Made by a program: the position numbers and the translations under genes
NCBI RefSeq assembly: GCF_000011005.1
Contig: NC_013665.1
Span: 372,001 to 436,000, forward strand
Length of the DNA stretch: 64,000 bases
Source: Methanocella paludicola SANAE
GTDB lineage: Archaea > Halobacteriota > Methanocellia > Methanocellales > Methanocellaceae
Direction: 5' to 3'
Shown: positions 8,304 through 20,235 of the stretch, one piece after another
How the letters are laid out: every line of letters begins with the position of its first letter
How positions within the stretch are numbered: the stretch's first letter is position 1
Notes under the pieces: model-generated
Told to the model about the DNA's origin: nothing
The model's input: only the letters and a program-made list of their open reading frames with translations
Database searches by the model: none

Positions 8304-8971
8304 TTGATGAGCGTCCCTATCTTTTTACCGTTGACCGCGTCGATGATATTGTGCGGGTCCTGGCCGCTGATGATCATCATGGGTATGTGGGACCGTTTTA
8401 TGATCTGTGCGCCCAGCATGTCGAAGATATTGTTCGCGCCCGCGGTCATCTCCATCTTGGCCACGAGCTCGAGCAGTTCCTGGGGAGTCATGTGGTCGAT
8501 CTTCTTAGCGTTCTTGTCCACACGGGGGTCCGCCGTATAGACGCCGTCAACGGACGTCGTGCGGATCAAAAGGTCGGCGTGGACGTACTCCGCCAGGATG
8601 GCCGCCACGGCATCGGTGGTCTGGCCGGGCTGTACGCCGCCCATGATGATGATCTTACCGGAATACATGGCCAGGCTGGCCTCCTGGTAATCGTGGGGAG
8701 GCTCAGGATAGGCCGCGTCGTTCATGGCCGAGATAAGAAGCCGGGCGTTCAGACGGGACACGCCGATGCCGATGAGGTCCCGCAGGGCGTTGCTCGCCTT
8801 CAGTTCCTTCGTGACATTGATATATTCCCGCGCGGGCGTGCCGCCCCCGACGACGACCAGGACCGTATGGTCCTTCGCCAGGGATCGAATGACCTGCGCA
8901 TACTCGCTAAATCGCTTTGCCTCCAGGCTCGGGGCAATGGCTGAGCCGCCGACTTTGATGACGATCCTCAT
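8300..8971 (-). CDS. pyrH: UMP kinase (archaeal type)
   Basis: From ATG 8971 the protein is 223 residues, the usual archaeal UMP kinase size, beginning MRIVIKVGGSAIA; the longer start at 8986 would add MPRDI, which the family lacks. Amino-acid-kinase motifs are present: KVGGS (phosphate loop), VVVGGGTPAREYI, TTSVDGVYTADPR and the C-terminal KKIGTLI. It phosphorylates UMP to UDP in pyrimidine nucleotide synthesis. It is followed with a 4-bp overlap by the hydrogenase protease gene. Confidence 0.95.
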   Translation of the reverse strand: MRIVIKVGGSAIAPSLEAKRFSEYAQVIRSLAKDHTVLVVVGGGTPAREYINVTKELKASNALRDLIGIGVSRLNARLLISAMNDAAYPEPPHDYQEASLAMYSGKIIIMGGVQPGQTTDAVAAILAEYVHADLLIRTTSVDGVYTADPRVDKNAKKIDHMTPQELLELVAKMEMTAGANNIFDMLGAQIIKRSHIPMMIISGQDPHNIIDAVNGKKIGTLIK

Positions 8972-9049
8972 GATATCCCGAGGCATAAATGGACCATTCA
9001 GTACTAAAACGTTTCGATTTTTTAGAAAAGCCGGCGCGTCGGGGTTTTA

Positions 9050-9075
9050 GCGGCCTCCCGGATGTGGGAGGCCGC
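9050..9075 (-). terminator. Strong 10-bp hairpin downstream of secreted protein gene
   Basis: GCGGCCTCCC / GGGAGGCCGC with a 6-nt loop. It lies about 90 bp past the stop of the 9167-9754 gene on the minus strand and about 80 bp before the UMP kinase start, so termination or a 5' leader structure are both possible. Confidence 0.5.
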
Positions 9076-9166
9076 ATTTCCCAACCTTATGTCAAATAGG
9101 GGCTTTTGTCGAAGACGCCGGCAGCATGATGTCCGGAGGCGATCCGCCGGCTGCCGGCTGGCCCGC

Positions 9167-9754
9167 CTATATCTTCATGGGCATCTGGCCGTACGAGCCG
9201 ATGCCGGCCCCGAGGCCCATGCCACCCATGCCAAGGCCTTTGCCCATGCCTCCGATGTCAGGGGTCATTCCCTTACCGAGGCCAGCGTTCGGCGCCATGC
9301 CCTTAGAGATGCCGCCATATGGCATGTTGGGCATCATCGAGGCCACTGCGCCGCTGCTCAGGGGAACCGTATAGCACTGCGGCACCATCGAGGTCACCGG
9401 CACCGAGCTCTGCACGGGCACGGTCACCGGCACGGTCATGCTGCTCAGAGCGGGCCGCACGTATGGCACGGGCACGGTCTGCGGTACGACAACGACCTTC
9501 GGGACCGTCACCGGGCACACGTCCTGGACGGGCACGGTGATGGGCACCGTCTGCGGTACGGTCGTGGTCGTCATGACCGGGACCTGGGTGGTGACCGGGA
9601 TGTTGCACGATACGGTCGCGATGCAGTCCTGGGGCGCTCCATAGGCCACCGGGCCTCCGCAGGCCGCAGGGCCGAACTGTGCGGCGGCCGGCGCTATGAG
9701 CGCCAGAGTAAGCAGTACGATGACTGCCGTTGATATCCTGTATGCCATTTTCAT
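9167..9754 (-). CDS. Secreted low-complexity protein (Val/Thr/Pro repeats and Gly/Met-rich tail)
   Basis: ATG 9754 is chosen because a GGGAG Shine-Dalgarno precedes it and it starts a clean signal peptide (MKMAYRISTAVIVLL...APAAAQ); an upstream in-frame start would add an unsuitable leader. The mature protein has a middle region of repeated TVPVTVPV/TVPQTVP units with four or five Cys, and a C-terminus of repeated MGKGLGMGG-like Gly/Met units. No known domain is recognised. Such composition fits an extracellular matrix, sheath or metal-binding coat component, but that is inference. It is monocistronic, with a hairpin on each side. Confidence 0.75.
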   Translation of the reverse strand: MKMAYRISTAVIVLLTLALIAPAAAQFGPAACGGPVAYGAPQDCIATVSCNIPVTTQVPVMTTTTVPQTVPITVPVQDVCPVTVPKVVVVPQTVPVPYVRPALSSMTVPVTVPVQSSVPVTSMVPQCYTVPLSSGAVASMMPNMPYGGISKGMAPNAGLGKGMTPDIGGMGKGLGMGGMGLGAGIGSYGQMPMKI

Positions 9755-9814
9755 AACTACACTCCCTTTTGTTACGTTAGAACCATCTTCCCGGATTATT
9801 ATAATAATTACCAT

Positions 9815-10056
9815 ATGAAAAAATGCCCTGAGGGCTTTTTTATGATAGAAAATAGTAAAATGGCCTTGAAATCGTTAATGAGGCCCATTTGTAAACCTGT
9901 ACGACGATTTGCTTCTATTAAGGCCCGTTAAGCTTTAGATAATCCCGAATAGGCGGGTAATTATCCATGGGCCGCCGACGCATTAAAAGTTAAATCCCGT
10001 CGGCGCTGAATGCATCAGGCGAATGCCGTATCGACCTTTTATACGGCCGACTAACC
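9815..10056. other. Divergent non-coding region with three inverted repeats
   Basis: No gene is seen. It contains GCCCTGAGGGC flanked by A6 and T6 runs (9817-9842), a GCCGACG/CGTCGGC pair (9974-9980 and 9998-10004), and a GCCGTAT/ATACGGC pair (about 10024-10046). The first looks like a bidirectional terminator although both flanking genes point away from it, so a small RNA in between is possible but unsupported otherwise. Confidence 0.4.
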
Positions 10057-10066
10057 TTTTTATACC
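10057..10066 (+). promoter_or_regulatory. TATA box for rhomboid gene
   Basis: TTTTTATACC ends 22 bp before the ATG at 10089, giving a leaderless or nearly leaderless transcript. Confidence 0.55.
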
Positions 10067-10088
10067 TACGCGCCACAAGTATCTCTAG

Positions 10089-10874
10089 ATGCCAGAGAAC
10101 CGATGTGACGTATGCAGCGCGTTTGAGCTACTGCCGTTCAAGTGTAAATATTGCGGCGGCACATTCTGCGGAGCCCACCGCCTCCCCGAGAGCCATAACT
10201 GCCCGGGGCTGCGGATGCTGAAGCAGAGGCCGGCTGCGGACTCCAGGGCGACCGTGAAGCGCAGGAGCGCTCTCAGGCTGCCGGCCGCGAAGCTGCCTTA
10301 CTCGGGCTATTACGCGTACGCCCTCATCGCTATCACCGTCATCGTGTACGTCCTTCAGGTGCTCTTCCCCGGGATCACGGACGCGCTAATACTCAGCTCG
10401 TCAAACCTGCTGTCGCACCCATGGGGTATCCTGACGAGCATTTTCTTACACAGCAGCCTCATGCATCTCTTCTTCAACATGCTCGCGCTCTTCTTCTTCG
10501 GCCCGCTCCTGGAGCGCCGCATCGGCAGCGGGCGGTTCCTGGGCCTATACTTCGGCACCGGCATCATCGCCGGCCTGGCCCAGATACTCGCGTTCCCGGG
10601 CTCCGCCGTCCTTGGGGCGAGCGGCGCCATCTTCGGCGTGCTCGGCACCCTTACCGTTCTTACGCCCGACCTTGTCGTCTATCTCTACTTCGTGCCGCTC
10701 AAGATGGTCTACGTCACCATCCTGTTCGCGGTCCTTGACCTGTTCCCCGTGCTCACCGGCACTTCGGACGGCGTGGCGCACATCGCGCACCTGGCGGGGC
10801 TGGCCATCGGCCTGGCCGCGGGCTTCTGGTACCGCCAGAAGAGCAAGATACGGAGCGTCCGGTGGCAGGTCTAG
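10089..10874 (+). CDS. Rhomboid intramembrane serine protease with N-terminal AN1 zinc finger
   Basis: Residues ~4-40 carry an AN1-type zinc finger (CDVCSAFELLPFKCKYC...FCGAHRLPESHNC). Residues ~75-250 are a six-helix rhomboid: HSSLMHLFFNMLALFFFG, the catalytic Ser motif GASGAIFG and the catalytic His in HIAHLAGLAIG. Rhomboids cleave transmembrane segments of membrane proteins; the zinc finger probably recruits substrate or a ubiquitin-like partner on the cytoplasmic side (inference). AN1-rhomboid fusions are known in euryarchaea. The TATA box ends 22 bp before ATG. Confidence 0.93.
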   Translation: MPENRCDVCSAFELLPFKCKYCGGTFCGAHRLPESHNCPGLRMLKQRPAADSRATVKRRSALRLPAAKLPYSGYYAYALIAITVIVYVLQVLFPGITDALILSSSNLLSHPWGILTSIFLHSSLMHLFFNMLALFFFGPLLERRIGSGRFLGLYFGTGIIAGLAQILAFPGSAVLGASGAIFGVLGTLTVLTPDLVVYLYFVPLKMVYVTILFAVLDLFPVLTGTSDGVAHIAHLAGLAIGLAAGFWYRQKSKIRSVRWQV

Positions 10875-10915
10875 AACGCTAAATTTATAGAATACCGGGA
10901 CTTCAGTGTTATGGG

Positions 10916-11878
10916 ATGACCAAGGAAGAGATATTAAATATCCTGCGCGAGGCGGGCGATTACGTCTCCGGCGAGTTCCTGGCGGAGAAGCTGGGCGTAT
11001 CGAGGGCCGCCGTTTGGAAGCACATCCACACTCTCATTAAAGAGGGATACGCCGTGGACGTGGCCCAGGGCAAGGGCTACAGGCTCATGAGCGTGCCCGA
11101 TAAGCTTTATCCCGCCGAGATCCGCCACGGCCTGCAGACAAAGCTCCTGGGCAGGAAGGTCATCCACCTGAACGTGACGGGCTCGACCAACACCGTCGCC
11201 AGGCAGGTCGCCGAGCGCGGAGTCGAGGAAGGCACGGTCGTCCTCGCCGAGACACAGTCCCACGGCAAGGGCAGGCTGGGCCGTAAGTGGGTAGCAAAGC
11301 CGGGAAGCCTGGCGATGTCCGTCATCCTCAAGCCGGCCATCGACCCCATGCACGCGTCGAGCATCACGCTCATGGCGGCCGTGTCAGTGACCAAGGCGCT
11401 CAGGGGCGCAGGCCTGGAGGCGGCCATCAAGTGGCCGAATGACGTCCTCGTGAACGGCAAAAAGATATGCGGCATACTTACGGAGATGAGCGCCGAGACC
11501 GACATCGTCAACTTCATCATCCTGGGCATCGGGGTGAACGTGAACAACGATGTCCCCCTGGAGACGGCGACCACGATGAAGGCAGAGCTGAGCCGGGAGG
11601 TTGACCGGGTGAAGTTTACGCAGTTGCTCCTGGAGATGCTGGAAGAGGACTACCTTACATTCAAGGAGGAGGGATTCACCCCAATCCTGTGGAGCTGGAG
11701 GCGCTATTCGGACACGCTCGGCAGGCTCGTCGAGGTCACGTACCAGGACGAGGTAGTCACCGGCGTGGCGCAGGACGTGGACGAGGACGGCTCGCTGCTC
11801 GTTAAGACCGCGGACGGCTCCATCCGCAAGATCGTATCCGGCGATTGCAAGCACCTGCGCGGCGCAAGAAAGCTATAA
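10916..11878 (+). CDS. birA: Bifunctional biotin operon repressor / biotin-protein ligase BirA
   Basis: Residues 1-60 are a winged helix (EEILNILREAGDYVSGEFLAEKLG, SRAAVWKHIH). The ligase domain follows, with GSTNTVARQ, the biotinyl-AMP loop GKGRLGRKW (GRGRRGR type) and KWPNDVLVNGKKICGIL, then the C-terminal beta domain ending SGDCKHLRGARKL. It charges biotin and transfers it to carboxylase carrier lysines; the HTH makes it a likely repressor as well. It is the first gene of birA-bioY-ecfA1-ecfA2-ecfT. TTTATAG about 30 bp before ATG 10916 is the likely TATA element. Confidence 0.96.
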   Translation: MTKEEILNILREAGDYVSGEFLAEKLGVSRAAVWKHIHTLIKEGYAVDVAQGKGYRLMSVPDKLYPAEIRHGLQTKLLGRKVIHLNVTGSTNTVARQVAERGVEEGTVVLAETQSHGKGRLGRKWVAKPGSLAMSVILKPAIDPMHASSITLMAAVSVTKALRGAGLEAAIKWPNDVLVNGKKICGILTEMSAETDIVNFIILGIGVNVNNDVPLETATTMKAELSREVDRVKFTQLLLEMLEEDYLTFKEEGFTPILWSWRRYSDTLGRLVEVTYQDEVVTGVAQDVDEDGSLLVKTADGSIRKIVSGDCKHLRGARKL

Positions 11879-11880
11879 AT
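11873..11880 (+). promoter_or_regulatory. TATA box for bioY
   Basis: CTATAAAT overlaps the birA stop codon and lies about 33 bp before the bioY ATG, so bioY can be transcribed separately from birA, with a start point inside the palindrome that follows. Confidence 0.6.
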
Positions 11881-11882
11881 AT

Positions 11883-11913
11883 TTGTAAACCCTGTTGTTT
11901 TTTGGGTTTACAA
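11883..11913 (+). promoter_or_regulatory. BirA-type operator at the bioY start
   Basis: A perfect palindrome, TTGTAAACCC (11883-11892) and GGGTTTACAA (11904-11913), with an 11-nt spacer. It matches the known BirA half-site TTGTAAACC/GGTTTACAA; measured between those 9-mers the spacer is 13 nt, slightly shorter than the 14-16 usual. It directly follows the TATA box and runs into the bioY start codon, an ideal place to block transcription when biotin is plentiful. Confidence 0.85.
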
Positions 11914-12446
11914 TGTCTTCCCGCGTTAAGAAGCTCGTGTACGCGGCGCTGTTCGCCGCGCTGACGGCCGTTTCGGCCTGGGCCGCGATACCGCTGCCCT
12001 ACGTGCCCATCACTCTCCAGACATTCTTCGTCATCCTTTCCGGCGGCGCCCTCGGCGCCTATTTCGGCGCCCTCTCCATGGTCGTCTACTTGCTCTTAGG
12101 ATTCATGGGCCTGCCCGTCTTCGCCCGCGGCCAGTCCGGGCTGGGAGTCCTGGCCGGGCCGACGGGCGGGTACCTCGTCGGCTTCGTGCTCTGCGCCATC
12201 GTGACCGGCCTCATCGTAAAAATGCGCAAGAACCCCGGGCTTCTATGGTACGTGCTGGCGATGGCCGCCGGCACTCTGGCGATATACGCCTGCGGCCTGG
12301 CACAGCTTACGCTAGTCCTGCATATGCCTTTAGAGACGGCGCTCATCATCGGCGTGCTGGCGTTCGTCCCTGGCGACATCATAAAGATCATCATCGCCGC
12401 CTTCGTGGCCAGAAAGCTGAACACCGGGGGTGAGGCCGGAAATTGA
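11913..12446 (+). CDS. bioY: BioY, biotin-binding S component of an ECF transporter
   Basis: 177 residues with six predicted membrane helices. BioY hallmarks are present: LTAVSAWAAIPLPYVPITLQ, GALGAYFGALSMVVYLLLG, GLPVFARGQSGLGVLAGPTGGYL. It is the substrate-capture subunit for biotin and works with EcfA1, EcfA2 and EcfT encoded just downstream. ATG 11913 lies inside the right half of the BirA palindrome; the upstream TTG at 11895 would fall in the operator spacer and is unlikely. The stop overlaps the TTG start of ecfA1 (TTGA). Confidence 0.96.
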   Translation: MSSRVKKLVYAALFAALTAVSAWAAIPLPYVPITLQTFFVILSGGALGAYFGALSMVVYLLLGFMGLPVFARGQSGLGVLAGPTGGYLVGFVLCAIVTGLIVKMRKNPGLLWYVLAMAAGTLAIYACGLAQLTLVLHMPLETALIIGVLAFVPGDIIKIIIAAFVARKLNTGGEAGN

Positions 12447-13195
12447 TATCCTTACGTGACGTATCCTTTTCTTATGGCTGCCTCAGTGCGCTGGACCATA
12501 TCTCACTTCAGGTGGAGAAAGGCGAGCACATGGCCCTTATCGGGCCGAACGCCTCGGGCAAGACCACGCTGGCCATGGTCATGAACGCCCTGCTCACGCC
12601 GGACAGAGGCGAGTGCCTGGTCGAAGGCATCGATACCAGGGACGACCCTATGTTCGCCCGCCGCACCGTCGGCATGGTCTTCCAGGACCCGGAGAGCCAG
12701 ACCGTGGCCAGGCGCGTATGGGATGACGTCGCCTTCGGGCCGATGAACCTGGGCCTGCCCGACGGCGAGGTTGAAAAGAGGGTACGCGAGTCCCTCGATC
12801 ATGTCGGGCTTGGCGCATTCTCCCGGCGTGAGGTCTCGTGCCTTTCCGGAGGCCAGAAGCAGCTCCTTGCCGTCGCCGGAATACTGGCCATGAAGCCTTC
12901 CTATATCGTGTTCGACGAGCCCACGGCGCTCCTCGACGGGCCTGGTTGCCGCATGGTCAATAAAGCAGTTGCGGGCCTCAAGAAAAACGGCATAGGCATT
13001 ATCACGATCACGCACGACATGGAAGAAGCGCTGACCGCTGACCGGATAGTTGCACTGGATACGGGGCGCATCGTGGCCGATATGCCTCCTGCCAGCCTTT
13101 TTTCCGATGAGGCCCTTATGGCTCGCATCGGTATCAAGCCGCCTTATACTTTTAATCTGGCCGTGCCCCGGGAGGTGGTCCGGGAATGCCGTTAG
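12443..13195 (+). CDS. ecfA1: ECF transporter ATPase EcfA1
   Basis: 250 residues with Walker A GPNASGKTT, Q-loop VFQDPESQ, signature LSGGQKQ, Walker B YIVFDEPTA and H-loop ITHDMEE. The extended C-terminus and the FQDPESQ Q-loop are typical of energising ATPases of ECF (cobalt/biotin type) importers. TTG 12443 overlaps the bioY stop by 4 bases, and no nearer ATG gives a complete N-terminus (ISLRDVSFSYG). It pairs with EcfA2 and EcfT to power BioY, and possibly other S components elsewhere in the genome. Confidence 0.93.
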   Translation: MISLRDVSFSYGCLSALDHISLQVEKGEHMALIGPNASGKTTLAMVMNALLTPDRGECLVEGIDTRDDPMFARRTVGMVFQDPESQTVARRVWDDVAFGPMNLGLPDGEVEKRVRESLDHVGLGAFSRREVSCLSGGQKQLLAVAGILAMKPSYIVFDEPTALLDGPGCRMVNKAVAGLKKNGIGIITITHDMEEALTADRIVALDTGRIVADMPPASLFSDEALMARIGIKPPYTFNLAVPREVVRECR

Positions 13196-13980
13196 TCGCG
13201 AACGGGGTCGGCCACGTATACCGCCGGGGCGAGCCGGGCGAGGCGCACGCCCTCGACGGCATTGACCTTACGATATCCGGGGGCGAGTTTACGCTTGTAG
13301 GGGGCGCCGGCGGCTCCGGTAAATCGACCTTACTGCATTGCCTTTCGGGCCTGCTTAGGCCGACGAAGGGCACTGTACGCATCGACGGCCCTGCGGCCCT
13401 ATCGATACAGTTCCCCGAACGGGCGCTGTTCGCTGACACCGTCCTCGACGATATCGCGTTCGGACCCCTTAATACCGGCCTTGAAAAGGGCGAGGCGAGA
13501 ACAAGGGCGCTCGAGGCGGCCGGAAAGGTGGGGCTCGATGCGGGCCTGCTCAGCCGCCTCCCCCGGACGTTGAGCCATGGCCAGCGCAGGCTCGCCGCCC
13601 TCGCCGGCGTGATCGCCATGAGGCCTCGCTATCTTTTCCTGGATGAGCCGACGGCGGGCCTGGATATGGCCGCTAAGGAACGGGTGGTCGAAACGCTCGT
13701 CCGCCTTAACCGGGAAGGCACGGCTGTGATCGTCGCTTCCCACGACCTGGCCCACTTCATGGACGCCTGCAGCAGGATGCTCGTCATGAGCCGGGGAAAG
13801 GTCGTATTCGACGACAGGCCGGACGGGCTTGTCTCGCTGGACGACACCATGGGCCTGGCGCTGCCCCCGTCGCTCATCGTGGCGAGATGGCTGAGAACAC
13901 GGGGCATCGAGGCTCCATGGAACATCGGCCCCTCGGAGGCCGCGGCCCACATCAGGAGGGCACATGAAGGCCTGGATTAA
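13186..13980 (+). CDS. ecfA2: ECF transporter ATPase EcfA2
   Basis: 264 residues; overlaps ecfA1 by 10 bp. Walker A is GGAGGSGKST, the signature is TLSHGQRRLAALAG (SHGQ rather than SGGQ), Walker B YLFLDEPTAGLD, H-loop ASHDLAHF. The second, slightly divergent ATPase of a heterodimer is typical of ECF modules. The Q-loop region reads IQFPERALFA, close to the family. Function: ATP-driven uptake with EcfT and BioY. Confidence 0.92.
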   Translation: MPLVANGVGHVYRRGEPGEAHALDGIDLTISGGEFTLVGGAGGSGKSTLLHCLSGLLRPTKGTVRIDGPAALSIQFPERALFADTVLDDIAFGPLNTGLEKGEARTRALEAAGKVGLDAGLLSRLPRTLSHGQRRLAALAGVIAMRPRYLFLDEPTAGLDMAAKERVVETLVRLNREGTAVIVASHDLAHFMDACSRMLVMSRGKVVFDDRPDGLVSLDDTMGLALPPSLIVARWLRTRGIEAPWNIGPSEAAAHIRRAHEGLD

Positions 13981-14523
13981 GATACTGGCGCTGGCCGCCA
14001 TGAGCGTGCTCATTGTCGCCCTGCCCCTGCCGTGGGTCTTTATCATGGCCCCCGCGATAGTCCTGTTCATCGCCATCCTGAAGGCCAGCCCGGTACTTCT
14101 CATCAGAATGCTCCTCCCCGCTCTGCCCTTCATCATCATCCTATCGACGCTCCAGGCCCTGCTACAGGGAGATATTACTCTGGCGGCGCTCTCTGCCCTG
14201 AGGATGCTGCTCCTGTACCTGGCGGGCTCGGCGGTCACGGCCACGACGGGCGAGTCGGAATTTTCCAGGGCCATCGAGCGGGCTCTCAGCCCGATGGACC
14301 GGCTGGCGGGTACCCGGATCGGCAAGGATATAGCCATCATGACGATGCTGGCCCTCGCTTTCATTCCCATCGTCCACGAAGAATACGTCTCAATAAAAAT
14401 TGCGCAGCAGGCCCGGGGCGTCCGCTACGGCGCCATCCGGGGCATCGTCGCCGTCATGATCCCCCTGATGTCCTCGCTATCCCGGCGGGCCGACGACATC
14501 GCCATGGCCATGGAAGCCCGCTG

Positions 14524-14542
<19 letters not shown>
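13964..14542 (+). CDS. ecfT: ECF transporter transmembrane subunit EcfT
   Basis: 192 residues with about four to five membrane helices and the two coupling motifs of EcfT proteins: QQARGVRYG (Ala-Arg-Gly) and the C-terminal MEARCYG, where the second ARG motif is ARC. These helices contact the ATPases. It is somewhat shorter than many EcfT proteins (usually ~230-260). It overlaps ecfA2 by 17 bp, and its 3' end overlaps the convergent DUF255 gene by 19 bp. It closes the biotin uptake operon. Confidence 0.92.
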
Positions 14543-16503
<1,961 letters not shown>

Positions 16504-16584
16504 ACATAAAAATAAGCCTGGATGGTGAAATAATCACCGCAATTGTGAGGCCGGCATAAATAGGGGCGGGGCAAAGAATTTAGC

Positions 16585-16731
16585 ATGATAGAGAAGGACC
16601 CCGTCTGCGGCAGGGACGTGCCCACCGACAAGGCCATCGTGATCTTTAAGCTGGGCGACGGCAAGCGATACCGCTATTTTTGCAGCGAGAAATGCGCCCG
16701 TATCTTTCAAAAGTCCCACCTGGGGCTTTAA
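16585..16731 (+). CDS. Small YHS-domain metal-binding protein
   Basis: A 48-residue protein reading MIEKDPVCGRDVP, then GKRYRYFCSEKCARIFQ and ending KSHLGL. The Cys pattern (C-G, then C-x3-C) and the YFCSEKC core define the YHS domain, a heavy-metal (copper/lead) binding module often found inside or next to copper ATPases. It lies 85 bp upstream of copA in the same direction, so it may hand copper to CopA (inference). Its 3' end is partly duplicated just downstream. A second single-domain YHS gene lies at 36913. Confidence 0.88.
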   Translation: MIEKDPVCGRDVPTDKAIVIFKLGDGKRYRYFCSEKCARIFQKSHLGL

Positions 16732-16773
16732 AGATACGACCGTATCTTTCAAAAGTCCCACCTCGGCCTTTAA
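16698..16773 (+). repeat. Tandem 42-bp-period duplication of the YHS gene 3' end
   Basis: The block CGTATCTTTCAAAAGTCC through CTTTAA occurs at about 16699-16731 and again at 16741-16773, with two base differences (GGGGC versus CGGCC). The second copy lies in the leader/promoter region between the YHS gene and copA, just before the TATA box. Confidence 0.85.
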
Positions 16774-16780
16774 GTACAAG

Positions 16781-16790
16781 TATATATAAA
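16781..16790 (+). promoter_or_regulatory. TATA box for copA
   Basis: TATATATAAA sits 25 bp before the copA ATG, implying a leaderless or nearly leaderless transcript independent of the YHS gene. Confidence 0.65.
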
Positions 16791-16815
16791 AATCAGGCCA
16801 ATTATTACGTGGTGA

Positions 16816-19269
<2,454 letters not shown>

Positions 19270-19278
19270 TTTTCATGT

Positions 19279-19590
19279 ATGGCTGAGTTCACGAAGCTTG
19301 TCAGGAAAAACGACGTTACGCCGGGGAAGATGAAGTCCGTCTATGTATCGGCCGTAAGCGCCAACATCACCGTCGCGAACATCGATGGCAAGTATTATGC
19401 GTTCAAGGACGAATGCCCCCACATGGGAGTCCGGCTCTCGAACGGCAGTATCGAGAACGGCATCATCACCTGCCCCGAGCACAGCTCGAAGTTCGACGTC
19501 ACAACCGGGAAGCCCTTGTCGACGCAGAACGACCCGCTCGTGACCTACGAGGTCAAGATCGAGGGCGACGACGTGCTCGTAAAAGTATGA
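19279..19590 (+). CDS. Rieske [2Fe-2S] ferredoxin-like protein
   Basis: 103 residues, a single Rieske fold with both cluster motifs: CPHMG and CPEHSSKFD (C-x-H and C-x2-H). It lacks a membrane anchor, so it is a soluble NirD/biphenyl-dioxygenase-ferredoxin type protein. These shuttle electrons to an oxidoreductase; no partner is encoded next door, and it follows copA by only 9 bp, so it is probably in that transcript. Whether it has a copper-stress role is unknown. Confidence 0.92.
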   Translation: MAEFTKLVRKNDVTPGKMKSVYVSAVSANITVANIDGKYYAFKDECPHMGVRLSNGSIENGIITCPEHSSKFDVTTGKPLSTQNDPLVTYEVKIEGDDVLVKV

Positions 19591-19591
19591 C

Positions 19592-20179
19592 TTATTTTGC
19601 GTCCAGGGGCACCTTGACCAGGGCCTGAACTTCCTCGTCGAAGACGACCGTGTAGAAGTCGAACTCGACATATGACGGCTTGCCGGGCTCGTAGTCGTCG
19701 GTGAGCTTCATCACGGCCGCAAGGTAGGCGTGATCATACAATAGGCGCTCCAGCACGATGACGTCCCCGACCACGTTGCAGTGGCCGCCCAGCGTGCGCA
19801 TGGCGTTCTCCTTCAGGCTTGCCACCGACAGCGTCCATATATCGCCCCCCCGGGACGAGACCTCGAACCTGCCCTCGTACTTCGGCAGGAGCGGCAGAAT
19901 GTCCACCTTCATGTCGGCCAGGAAGTTCTCGATAATGTACGAGGGCTGGTAAGCCTCCACCGCTGACAATCGAAGGTCCGCGATATCGTTCTGCTGCCCG
20001 GCGTCGTCCACGTCCATTCTCAGGTACGCCTCGCGCTCCTTTTTTATGATGGGCTCCAGCCGGGAGTACTCCTCCTTCAGCATGGCCTCGATGAGTATGA
20101 CGGCCTCGTCGTGAGAATGATCCCTTTTAATATCGAAGAGCCTTTTTCGCAATTCCGGGGTAGAAGCTACATCGGCCAT
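19592..20179 (-). CDS. Hypothetical protein
   Basis: 195 residues from ATG 20179 (MADVASTPELRKRLF); a TTG at 20206 would extend it but falls at a CCTATAAGG element that looks like the TATA box. The N-terminal half is helical and charged (RDHSHDEAVILIEAML), the C-terminal half more beta-like (WTLSVASLKENAM, YVEFDFYTVVFDEEV). No motif recognised. It converges with the Rieske gene, stop codons 1 bp apart. Soluble, probably cytoplasmic. Confidence 0.65.
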   Translation of the reverse strand: MADVASTPELRKRLFDIKRDHSHDEAVILIEAMLKEEYSRLEPIIKKEREAYLRMDVDDAGQQNDIADLRLSAVEAYQPSYIIENFLADMKVDILPLLPKYEGRFEVSSRGGDIWTLSVASLKENAMRTLGGHCNVVGDVIVLERLLYDHAYLAAVMKLTDDYEPGKPSYVEFDFYTVVFDEEVQALVKVPLDAK

Positions 20180-20235
20180 GTATGGTACATGCGCCTTATA
20201 GGTCAATTAATTTTGCGTAAAAAAGAGGTACGGGC

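Noticed and set aside
16534-16779. 81-residue minus-strand frame over the YHS gene
   Set aside because: It is created by the 42-bp duplication (LKDTVVSLKPQVGLLKDT); the plus frame holds the metal motif.
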